A DNA stretch of 8,916 bases from CAMYMG01 sp038259455 (GTDB lineage: Bacteria; Pseudomonadota; Alphaproteobacteria; Rhizobiales; Rhizobiaceae). Made by a program: the position numbers and the translations under genes. Location: assembly GCA_038259455.1 (NCBI GenBank), contig JBBSOT010000208.1:1-8916 (forward strand), in the 5' to 3' direction. This document shows, piece by piece, positions 1 through 5,690 of the stretch (within the stretch, counting starts at the first letter, position 1; every line of letters starts with the position of its first letter). The notes beneath the pieces were generated by a model. The model saw only the letters and a program-made list of their open reading frames with translations, was not told the DNA's origin and did not search any database.

Positions 1-1
1 C

Positions 2-1321
2 AACCTCGTGATCCATGGCCTCATGGGGCAGCTCCAACGGGAAGAAGGAGCAAGGAAGGTTCGTCGTGGCATGGCGGGGGTGGTGAGGGACGGAAGAAGC
101 CCCGGCGGTCGTCCCTATGGGTACCGTCCGGTCTCTGGGCAAGTCGGTAGGCTGGAGATCGTGGACGATGAAGCCGTAGTCGTCCGTCGCATCTACGCAG
201 AGTTTCTCGCTGGAAGCTCTTCCCGGACCATTGCCCATGGTCTCAATCGCGATGGCGTGCCCCCACCGCGTCGCAGCCTGTGGAATGCGTCCACGATCCA
301 CGGCAATGCAAAGCGTGGCATCGGTATCCTGAACAACACGATCTATGACGGGCGTCTGACGTGGAACAAACTTCGGATGGAGAAGAACCCCGACACAGGT
401 AAGCGAGTGTCCCGCGAAAACCCTGCCGACCAGAGGCACGAAGTCGAAATGCCTGACCTCCGCATTCTGGATGAAGGTGTGTTCGCGGCAGCATGCGCCG
501 CTAGGGAGGCTGCAAGAAAGCCGAGGCCGGAAATGCATCGGCGACCCAAGAGAATGCTCTCTGGTCTGCTCCGCTGCGGCGTCTGCGGGTCGGGCATGTC
601 TACATCAGGTAAGGACAAGTCAGGGCGCGTCCGCATTCGCTGTTCTGCACACAGAGAGAGCGGCACCTGTCCCGATCCCAAGACCTGCTACCTCGACAGT
701 GTGGAGGAGTTGGTGGTCGGCTCGTTGCTTGAGGAGCTTCGGGAGCCACGAAAGGTGACCCTGTTCATCGAGACCTATGTGGCCGAGCGGAAGCGTCTCG
801 TTGCCTCATCTCAGCGCCGACGTTCCACGCTGGGAGCCAAACTCGCACGGGTCCAGCGGGAGACCGATCGCATCGTGGATTTTGTAGCGAAGGGCATCCT
901 CTCAGCCGAGGAGGTCAATAAGCAGCTTCCCGAACTGCGGGTACAGAAGCAGCAGCTGCAGCTTGAACTGGACAGCGTTGCTGACGAGGTCGAGACGGTC
1001 GTCCTCCACGACCGGGCGCTATCCCAGTTCGAGGTCAAGCTTGCTCGTCTGCGGGATGAACTCCAGCAAGGGATTGATGACGGCAACAGTGAAGGAGCCA
1101 ACGCCCTCCGGCAACTAGTTGACTGCGTCGTGGTCTACCCCGACCGCCAAGGCGGTGTGAGCATCAACATCCGAGGCAAACTAGATGCACTGGTGGGAGC
1201 CAGAGGCTTCGGAAGCCTCGGTGTTGTTAATGGTGGTAGCGGAGGAACGTTCTCTCCGCTTTCAACATCTGGCACCGGCCACCTTGTCGGTGGGAACGGT
1301 GGTAGCGGGAGAGGGACTTGA
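2..1321 (+). CDS. Large serine recombinase (integrase), 5'-partial
   Basis: Site-specific large serine recombinase that would integrate and excise a mobile element. The reading frame is open to the left edge, so the N-terminal resolvase domain with the catalytic serine lies outside the window. Counting from the GTG at position 8, residues 28-115 form the Recombinase (DNA-binding) domain with the GRSPGGRPYGYR signature. Residues 184-240 form a zinc-ribbon domain with Cys190, Cys193, Cys212 and Cys221 or Cys227. Residues 255-350 are a charged, probably coiled-coil helix, as expected for large serine integrases. The last 40 residues are Gly/Ser-rich and low in complexity, and the TGA stop (1319-1321) lies inside the T-loop of the opposing tRNA-Met gene. 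This suggests that the tail reads through an attachment-site junction. The GTG at 8 is an internal codon, not the real start. Family assignment is secure; the target site is inferred from position. Confidence 0.9.
   Translation, partial: NLVIHGLMGQLQREEGARKVRRGMAGVVRDGRSPGGRPYGYRPVSGQVGRLEIVDDEAVVVRRIYAEFLAGSSSRTIAHGLNRDGVPPPRRSLWNASTIHGNAKRGIGILNNTIYDGRLTWNKLRMEKNPDTGKRVSRENPADQRHEVEMPDLRILDEGVFAAACAAREAARKPRPEMHRRPKRMLSGLLRCGVCGSGMSTSGKDKSGRVRIRCSAHRESGTCPDPKTCYLDSVEELVVGSLLEELREPRKVTLFIETYVAERKRLVASSQRRRSTLGAKLARVQRETDRIVDFVAKGILSAEEVNKQLPELRVQKQQLQLELDSVADEVETVVLHDRALSQFEVKLARLRDELQQGIDDGNSEGANALRQLVDCVVVYPDRQGGVSINIRGKLDALVGARGFGSLGVVNGGSGGTFSPLSTSGTGHLVGGNGGSGRGT
1298..1321. other. Probable attachment-site junction of an integrated element at tRNA-Met
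   Basis: The recombinase gene and the 3' end of the convergent tRNA-Met gene overlap by 22 bp (1300-1321). An integrase gene ending at a tRNA 3' end is the classic layout of an att junction. The element would lie to the left and the conserved chromosome to the right. The exact core cannot be defined without the other end of the element. An 11-bp stretch at this end, GGTGGTAGCGG (1298-1308), also occurs 66 bp upstream at 1232-1242. Confidence 0.5.
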
Positions 1322-1376
1322 ACCCCCGACCCCAGGATTATGATTCCCGTGCTCTAACCAACTGAGCTACCCCGCC
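1300..1376 (-). tRNA. tRNA-Met, anticodon CAT
   Basis: A complete 77-nt cloverleaf can be folded on the minus strand. The acceptor stem is GGCGGGG with TCCCGCT, having G-U pairs at 1:72 and 7:66. The D arm is GCTC/GAGC. The anticodon stem CGGGA/TCCTG carries the loop ATCATAA with anticodon CAT (1342-1340). The T arm has the loop TTCAAGT. Discriminator A and an encoded CCA end at 1300. An elongator Met tRNA is most likely; the initiator is unlikely because position 1 is paired (as a G-U wobble) and the anticodon stem lacks three consecutive G-C pairs. A CAT tRNA modified to read Ile AUA is a less likely alternative. The 3' end overlaps the serine recombinase gene on the other strand. Confidence 0.93.
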
Positions 1377-1449
1377 ACGGCGGCGCTGGACCCGAAATGC
1401 TTCCCATCGTGAAAGAGTGCACCGCGAGGCCTTCGCCAAGGTCGGGCGG

Positions 1450-1478
1450 ATATAGTGGCGGAGCGACAAGCCTGTCAA
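1450..1478 (-). promoter_or_regulatory. Promoter of tRNA-Met
   Basis: On the minus strand a perfect -35 box TTGACA (1478-1473) is followed by a 17-bp spacer and the -10 box CTATAT (1455-1450). Transcription would start near 1443, about 67 nt before the mature tRNA 5' end, and the leader would be removed by RNase P. This is a near-consensus housekeeping sigma-factor promoter, as expected for a tRNA gene. Confidence 0.75.
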
Positions 1479-1504
1479 GCGCGCAACGGCAACGCGGCAA
1501 TTAG

Positions 1505-1531
1505 TTTGCGCGGCAAATCGCCTTCAGGCGA
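1505..1531. repeat. Two abutting small inverted repeats upstream of the dehydrogenase gene
   Basis: TTTGC-GCG-GCAAA (1505-1517) is directly followed by TCGCC-TTCA-GGCGA (1518-1531). They lie between the tRNA promoter and the start of the oxidoreductase gene. There is no T-run, so they do not look like a terminator. Their role is unknown. Confidence 0.3.
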
Positions 1532-1608
1532 ACGCGCTGGCACGGCGGGCTTGAGTTAGTAGCCGCGCCCCTTTATGTCTCCGCAGCATAATCCTGAGTT
1601 GGCAATTG

Positions 1609-2562
1609 ATGAATCCGCGTATTGCAGTCCTTGGATGCGGGTACTGGGGCTCGAACCATATCCGCACACTGAAGGCGCTCGGCGCTCTTTACGCCGTGGC
1701 TGACGTCAATGGCGCCCGCGCGGAAGGATTTGCCAGCGAGCAGGCTTGCCTCGCCATCAGCCCGGACGAGCTTTTCTCGCGCGAAGATGTCGATGGCATC
1801 GTCATGGCCCTGCCTCCGCAGTATCATGCCGAGCTTGCAATCCGCGCGGTCGAGGCAGGCAAGGATGTGCTGGTGGAGAAGCCGATTGCGCTGACAGTTG
1901 CCGATGGAGAGCGTGCGGTGGCGGCTGCCAATGCCAACAGCCGGGTCTTCATGGTGGGACATGTTTTGCGGTTTCACCCGGCATTCGAACGTCTTAAGGA
2001 ATTGATCGATGCCGGCGAGCTCGGCGACGTCAAGTACATCCACTCACATCGCCTCGGGCTCGGCAAGTTTCATACCGAGAACGACGCATTGTGGGATCTC
2101 GCGCCGCATGATCTGTCGATGATACTGGCGATCACCGGCTGCGAGCCGATCGAGGTGCGCGGCGAGGGCGCCGCCCTTCTCGATCATCTGTCGGACTTTG
2201 CACATCTGCACATGCGATTTCCGAACGGTATGCGCAGCCATCTCTTCACCTCACGCCTCAATCCCTATCGCGAGCGCCGACTGACGGTGGTTGGAACCAA
2301 GTCGATGGCGGTCTTCGATGATGTCGAGCCATGGGAGAAGAAGCTCGCGGTCTACCGTCATGCCGTGTGGCAAGACAGCGGCCAGTGGGCGTTCACCAAT
2401 AACGAGCCATCCTATGTCGAGGTCGGGCAGGGCATGCCGCTGACGCGGGAGCTGGAGCACTTCCTGTCATGCATGAAGACAAGAGCCGCGCCGCGGACCA
2501 GCGGCGAGGAGGCTGTCGCTGTGTTGCGAATCCTGACGGCCGGTACGGTTGGCCACTCCTGA
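1609..2562 (+). CDS. Gfo/Idh/MocA family NAD(P)-dependent oxidoreductase
   Basis: Cytosolic sugar-type dehydrogenase of the Gfo/Idh/MocA family, 317 aa, within the usual 310-380 range. The N-terminal Rossmann fold shows the nucleotide-binding motif GCGYWG (residues 9-14) and an acidic residue after strand 2 (AVADVN, residues 29-34). The family motif EKP is at 90-92. GHVLRFHPAF (117-126) and WDLAPHD (162-168, with His167) match the active-site region of the C-terminal alpha/beta domain. The start resembles UDP-HexNAc 3-dehydrogenases such as WlbA/WbpB, but the substrate cannot be assigned. I prefer the ATG at 1609 over the adjacent in-frame TTG at 1606; no strong Shine-Dalgarno sequence decides it. 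No sugar aminotransferase or acetyltransferase gene is adjacent, so context does not help. It is divergent from the tRNA and convergent with mnmA. Confidence 0.85.
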   Translation: MNPRIAVLGCGYWGSNHIRTLKALGALYAVADVNGARAEGFASEQACLAISPDELFSREDVDGIVMALPPQYHAELAIRAVEAGKDVLVEKPIALTVADGERAVAAANANSRVFMVGHVLRFHPAFERLKELIDAGELGDVKYIHSHRLGLGKFHTENDALWDLAPHDLSMILAITGCEPIEVRGEGAALLDHLSDFAHLHMRFPNGMRSHLFTSRLNPYRERRLTVVGTKSMAVFDDVEPWEKKLAVYRHAVWQDSGQWAFTNNEPSYVEVGQGMPLTRELEHFLSCMKTRAAPRTSGEEAVAVLRILTAGTVGHS

Positions 2563-2635
2563 TCCTTGCTCCGTGACAGGTCCGTCGAAACCGTGACCAA
2601 AATCTGCGAGTCGAGCCCGCATTGTAAGTTCTATG

Positions 2636-3829
2636 TTACCCGGCGGGTATGGTGGCCAGCGGCAGTCTGGAGAGCTTTGACAGCATTGCCTCGGCCTCCT
2701 TGCCCCGCTCCGAGCGTTCAATGAAGCCGCCACCCAGAACGCGGGCATCCTCCTCGTCGCCGCTGTACAGCACGCACGCCTGACCGGGAGCGACGCCAGA
2801 TTCGCCCTCGCTGAGTTCGACCCAGGTCTTCCCGGAATCGTGATGCAGAACCACCGGTTTGGGCGGACGGGTGGAGCGCACCTTGGCGAACAGTTCCAGC
2901 CCGCTTGAAGGTATCGAGGCCAGCCCGTTGTCGCCCAGCCAGTTGACGTTACGCAACGTGACCATGCGCGTTTCCAGCGCCTCGCGGGGCCCGACGACCA
3001 CGCGCGCCTTTTCGGCATCCAGATGCACGACATAAAGCGGCTCGCTGGCTGACACCCCGATGCCCCGTCGCTGGCCGACAGTGAAGTGCAAAATGCCGTC
3101 GTGGCGGCCGAGCGTACGTCCGTCCATATGGACAATGTCGCCGGGTGTCGCCGCAGCCGGTCTGAGTTTTGCAATAATGTCGGAGTATTTTCCCTGAGGA
3201 ACGAAGCAGATGTCCTGGCTGTCTGCCTTGCCGGCTACTGTCAGGGACATCTCCTCGGCGATGGCGCGGACCTGCTGCTTGGACATGCCGCCCAGCGGAA
3301 AGCGTAGATAATCGATCTGCTCCTGCGTCGTGGCGAACAGAAAATAGCTCTGGTCGCGATCGGCATCGACCGGCCGGAACAGGGCGCGATGGGGACCATT
3401 GGGTCGGGAGCGGATGTAATGGCCCGTCGCAAGGGCCGCGGCGCCCAGTTCCTTGGCCGTGCTGAGCAAATCGGCAAACTTGACCGTCTGATTGCAGGAT
3501 ACACAGGGGATCGGTGTTTCACCGGCGACGTAGCTTTCGGCAAAGGTGTCGATGACTGCCTTGCGGAAACGCTCCTCATAATTCAGCACATAGTGCGGAA
3601 TGCCAAGGGTTTCGGCAACACGCCTGGCGTCGTCTATGTCGCGGCCCGCACAGCATGATCCGGCACGGTGGGTCGCTTCGCCATGATCATAAAGCTGCAG
3701 CGTCATGCCGATGACGTCGTAGCCTTGGCGCTTGAGCAAACCGGCAACCACCGAAGAATCGACGCCGCCGGACATGGCAACGACTACACGCGTATCTTCA
3801 GGGCGCCCAGGAAGGTCGAGGCTGTTCAT
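2636..3829 (-). CDS. mnmA: tRNA-specific 2-thiouridylase MnmA
   Basis: Cytosolic enzyme that adenylates and then thiolates U34 of tRNA-Glu, -Gln and -Lys, using persulfide sulfur delivered by the cellular sulfur relay. The 397-aa protein has the PP-loop motif SGGVDSS (residues 20-26) and the family sequence CCAGRDIDDARRVA (59-72). The nucleophilic cysteine lies in PCVSCN (Cys112), ATGHY is at 134-138, and the second catalytic cysteine is in DSQDICFV (Cys208). The C-terminal beta-barrel RNA-binding region follows, including FTVGQRRGIGV. All key residues are present, and the length is normal for alphaproteobacterial members. The ATG at 3829 gives a short extension before the PP-loop strand, typical of the group, although its Shine-Dalgarno is weak. 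The gene is divergent from sciP and convergent with the oxidoreductase; neither neighbour has an evident functional link. Confidence 0.97.
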   Translation of the reverse strand: MNSLDLPGRPEDTRVVVAMSGGVDSSVVAGLLKRQGYDVIGMTLQLYDHGEATHRAGSCCAGRDIDDARRVAETLGIPHYVLNYEERFRKAVIDTFAESYVAGETPIPCVSCNQTVKFADLLSTAKELGAAALATGHYIRSRPNGPHRALFRPVDADRDQSYFLFATTQEQIDYLRFPLGGMSKQQVRAIAEEMSLTVAGKADSQDICFVPQGKYSDIIAKLRPAAATPGDIVHMDGRTLGRHDGILHFTVGQRRGIGVSASEPLYVVHLDAEKARVVVGPREALETRMVTLRNVNWLGDNGLASIPSSGLELFAKVRSTRPPKPVVLHHDSGKTWVELSEGESGVAPGQACVLYSGDEEDARVLGGGFIERSERGKEAEAMLSKLSRLPLATIPAG

Positions 3830-3875
3830 CTGCTTGGTGGTCCGCTTGTTCTTTGTGGCCCGAGGCCATTTTGCG

Positions 3876-3905
3876 AATATAGGGCAAACACCAAGGCCAT
3901 GCCAG
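3876..3905 (-). promoter_or_regulatory. Candidate mnmA promoter
   Basis: On the minus strand, CTGGCA (3905-3900; four of six matches to TTGACA) is separated by 18 bp from TATATT (3881-3876). A transcript starting near 3869 would have a 40-nt leader before the mnmA ATG. The -10 box is good; the -35 box is only fair. Confidence 0.4.
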
Positions 3906-3932
3906 CCGCGCCTGAATTAAGGCAATGGCGAG

Positions 3933-3945
3933 GCACTTAAAGTGC
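3933..3945. repeat. 13-bp perfect palindrome between mnmA and sciP
   Basis: GCACTT-A-AAGTGC is a perfect 6-1-6 dyad lying 104 bp upstream of the mnmA start and about 130 bp upstream of the sciP start. It carries a TTAA in its centre. It is compatible with a dimeric repressor site. It is not a terminator, as it has no T-run and no usable loop. Confidence 0.4.
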
Positions 3946-3965
3946 GAGCGAAAATCCTAACGGGT

Positions 3966-4014
3966 GATTCAGGATCGTTACTTATCCATTAGGGAGCGCT
4001 TAGGCAATTTTTAA
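3966..4014 (+). promoter_or_regulatory. Phased CtrA-type half-site array with adjacent GANTC site upstream of sciP
   Basis: Four TTAN tetranucleotides start at 3978 (TTAC), 3989 (TTAG), 4000 (TTAG) and 4011 (TTAA). Each is separated from the next by exactly 7 bp. The known CtrA box is TTAA-N7-TTAA, so this region reads as three overlapping, slightly degenerate CtrA boxes. A GATTC methylation site (CcrM target GANTC) lies just upstream at 3966-3970. The array ends 62 bp before the sciP ATG, a sensible position for activation. Caulobacter sciP is CtrA-activated, which supports this reading. Binding has not been shown here. Confidence 0.55.
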
Positions 4015-4076
4015 AGCTGTGGCGCTATTGTGACGATGATTGCGTCTTAGAGTTTTGTGGTTGTGTAGAGAGTACG

Positions 4077-4352
4077 ATGACCGATCTGATTAGACCTCGC
4101 GTCAAATATGTGATTGGGCCAGACGGCAGCCCGCTGACGATTGCGGATTTGCCGCCGACCAATACGAGGCGCTGGGTGATCCGGCGCAAGGCCGAAGTTG
4201 TGGCTGCCGTTCGTGGCGGGCTGCTGAGCCTGGAAGAGGCCTGCCAGCGCTATAAGCTGACGACGGAAGAGTTTCTGTCCTGGCAGGCGTCGATAGACGA
4301 ATATGGGCTGGCCGGCTTGCGAACGACACGGATACAGCAATACAGGCACTGA
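4077..4352 (+). CDS. sciP: SciP, small CtrA inhibitory protein (DUF1153)
   Basis: DNA-binding helix-turn-helix protein of the DUF1153 family. In Caulobacter SciP contacts CtrA and represses CtrA-activated genes in G1 cells. This 91-aa product contains the strongly conserved blocks RPRVKYVIGPDGSPLT (residues 6-21), RRWVIRRKAEVVAAV (31-45), GGLLSLEEACQRYKLT (47-62) and FLSWQ (66-70). The middle part is a basic HTH resembling transposase-type HTH domains. Length and start match the family, and the ATG at 4077 follows a modest GAGAG ribosome-binding sequence. Upstream is an array of CtrA-like half-sites, so CtrA feedback control is likely. The gene is divergent from mnmA and convergent with the PqiA-like gene. 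Identification rests on near-identical family signatures and on ctrA nearby. Confidence 0.95.
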   Translation: MTDLIRPRVKYVIGPDGSPLTIADLPPTNTRRWVIRRKAEVVAAVRGGLLSLEEACQRYKLTTEEFLSWQASIDEYGLAGLRTTRIQQYRH

Positions 4353-4381
4353 CACTCGATCGCGCGGTCGCTTGTCTGCAG

Positions 4382-4834
4382 CTAGGATGCTTGGGGAATG
4401 CGCTTGGCCATTTGCGAAGCGACAGCCGTAAGCAGAGCCGAAATTGCAAAGAACCACAAACCGGGCATCGTGCTTGCGGTGGCCAGACCGCTGGTCTTGG
4501 CCGCGAATATCACAAGCGCAACCAGTACCACATCCAGCATAGACCAGTTTGCCATGCCCCTGACCCAGTCCGGGACCTTGAAGCGCGAGCTGTTGCCAGC
4601 GTAGGCGGCGATGTGCAACAGGCAAAGCTTGGTGCAGGGAAAACATATTGAAAACAGCGCGATAGCGCTTGCCAGAAGCCAGTCACCTTCGCTCCACAAG
4701 CCAGCGATCATTTCGATCAGCGATGGCTCGTCGGAAAAGAGGAACAGCCTTTCGACGCGGATGAGCGGCAATACCACGCCCAGAGCGAGACTTAGCGTCG
4801 CAGAAAACAGGATGATCGGGAAAGCCAGGCGCAT
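4382..4834 (-). CDS. Single-domain PqiA-like inner-membrane protein
   Basis: A 150-aa integral membrane protein with four predicted transmembrane segments (about residues 5-25, 51-77, 97-112 and 122-142). The motif WSMLDV (97-102) and the following hydrophobic stretch match the paraquat-inducible protein A domain, known from PqiA/YebS proteins linked to MCE-type lipid-transport complexes. Typical PqiA has two such domains plus cysteine-rich zinc-binding motifs. This protein has one domain and no CxxC pair; Cys64, Cys67 and Cys71 lie in or near TM2. No PqiB/MCE gene is adjacent. It starts 60 bp downstream of the fliJ-like gene on the same strand and is probably cotranscribed with it. Its function is unknown, and a lipid-related envelope role is only an inference from the family. 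Confidence 0.75.
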   Translation of the reverse strand: MRLAFPIILFSATLSLALGVVLPLIRVERLFLFSDEPSLIEMIAGLWSEGDWLLASAIALFSICFPCTKLCLLHIAAYAGNSSRFKVPDWVRGMANWSMLDVVLVALVIFAAKTSGLATASTMPGLWFFAISALLTAVASQMAKRIPQAS

Positions 4835-4894
4835 TGCCGAGCCTTAACCGATGGCCGGCGCGCAGGAAAGTGGAGTTGGACCGATGCTGTGGTG

Positions 4895-5275
4895 TCAGCC
4901 GATCATTGCGCTTCGGCTACCGCTGTCATTGTCGCGGCTCTTGGCGTCCCGCGATTCCAGCATTTCCGCCTTGGAAAGCTCCGCTTCAGCTTCGTGTAGC
5001 AATGTCTCAGCGGCGTTTCTCTGTTGCAGGAGATCGTGTTGGGAATTCTTCAGATTGTCGCGGCGCAATCGAGCCGCCTTGGCGAAGGTTGGATAGGCAA
5101 AATGACCGATGTCGGTGATCCCGGCCTTCTTTTCCTCAGCGAGGATCTGCACTTCGAGTTCACCGGCCATGCGTTCAAACTCGGCGATCATCATGTCCAG
5201 CTGCAACAGCTGTCTGCGCTTGTCGTTCACCTGAAACTGCTTCAGCCGAACGAGATTCTCACGTGTTTTCATCAT
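4895..5275 (-). CDS. fliJ: FliJ-like flagellar export coiled-coil protein
   Basis: A 126-aa, highly charged, almost entirely alpha-helical protein without transmembrane segments. It begins MMKTRENLVRLKQFQV, typical of FliJ starts. The long coiled coil (about residues 8-60 and 64-110) fits FliJ, the cytosolic stalk of the type III flagellar ATPase FliI that helps export and chaperone escort. FliJ is poorly conserved in sequence, so the call relies on size, helix pattern and the flagellar/cell-cycle neighbourhood; the gene divergent from ctrA in rhizobia is commonly annotated this way. fliI itself is not in the window. The start at 5275 is supported by GGGAG six bases upstream of the first of two ATG codons. 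The C-terminal tail (about 107-126) is Ser/Asp-rich and probably disordered. Confidence 0.75.
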   Translation of the reverse strand: MMKTRENLVRLKQFQVNDKRRQLLQLDMMIAEFERMAGELEVQILAEEKKAGITDIGHFAYPTFAKAARLRRDNLKNSQHDLLQQRNAAETLLHEAEAELSKAEMLESRDAKSRDNDSGSRSAMIG

Positions 5276-5473
5276 CTGAAACTCCCGGATACGCAGACAC
5301 TCTTACAAGAACCAACATCGCGCCTTGCCAATGTTGCCAGCGTTATAGGAAACAGAATCCTAAGATTTTTCGCCGGCGGTAACCATTCGTTTACGCGCAT
5401 TGTTAATCATACGTGTCAGGACTTAAGGCGGGGTAAAAATCCTCGAAGACGCACGAATTATGCATCTTGCCGG

Positions 5474-5503
5474 TTAGTTCGGGTTGTTAATGTGGTGCGT
5501 TAA
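5474..5503 (+). promoter_or_regulatory. Three TTAR half-sites phased at 13 bp upstream of ctrA
   Basis: GTTAG, GTTAA and GTTAA repeat at exact 13-bp steps, with TTAR starting at 5474, 5487 and 5500. The spacing is TTAR-N9-TTAR, not the N7 of the standard CtrA box. So this may be a variant CtrA site or the target of another regulator. Confidence 0.35.
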
Positions 5504-5510
5504 GAAATTG

Positions 5511-5534
5511 GCGGAATGATTCCGCTTTAGATTC
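5511..5534. promoter_or_regulatory. Perfect palindrome containing a GANTC site, with a second GANTC 12 bp on
   Basis: GCGGAAT-G-ATTCCGC (5511-5525) is a perfect 7-1-7 dyad. The CcrM-type site GATTC at 5518-5522 lies in its centre and a second GATTC is at 5530-5534. Methylation could therefore alter binding of a dimeric regulator. The location is about 165 bp upstream of the ctrA start codon. Confidence 0.4.
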
Positions 5535-5585
5535 AACAAGGTATATGCAGAAGCTGAAAATTCTGTTATCGCTCGCTGCATCGGA

Positions 5586-5603
5586 TTAGGTTTTGTTAAC
5601 CAT
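5586..5603 (+). promoter_or_regulatory. Candidate CtrA autoregulatory site
   Basis: The 8-mer TTAACCAT (5596-5603), a reported CtrA half-motif, is preceded six bases upstream by TTAG (5586-5589). It lies 88 bp before the ctrA ATG. Spacing is N6 instead of the canonical N7. Confidence 0.4.
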
Positions 5604-5690
5604 TCGGTGGCAGCCTCGGAGACAGACACACACTGCTTCGGCACCGTAAGGCTCGCGAAATCGGTCCGACGGCAGGATAAGGGGAATAGA

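Larger units (their letters stand above)
5276..5690. promoter_or_regulatory. ctrA/fliJ divergent control region
   Basis: A 415-bp non-coding region between divergent fliJ and ctrA. It holds GANTC sites at 5355-5359, 5518-5522 and 5530-5534. TTAA-type half-sites occur at 5403, 5423, 5487, 5500 and 5596. TAACCATTCG is repeated at 5380-5389 and 5597-5606. A perfect 15-bp palindrome lies at 5511-5525. In alphaproteobacteria ctrA is driven by several promoters controlled by CtrA itself and by GANTC methylation, and the region fits that pattern. A confident -35/-10 pair could not be chosen. No RNA gene or small reading frame was recognised. Confidence 0.6.

Noticed and set aside
2467..3174. 235-codon minus-strand frame overlapping mnmA
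   Set aside because: It is out of frame with mnmA on the same strand, and its Arg-, Pro- and Cys-rich composition is typical of a shifted frame in GC-rich DNA.
4353..4381. Possible bidirectional terminator between sciP and the PqiA-like gene
   Set aside because: The GATCGCGCGGTC dyad has a mismatch, leaves no proper loop and is not followed by a T-run on either strand.
5607..5690. In-frame GTG extension of ctrA by 28 residues
   Set aside because: The added residues do not resemble CtrA. The ATG at 5691 has a strong ribosome-binding site and gives exactly the family length of 231 aa.
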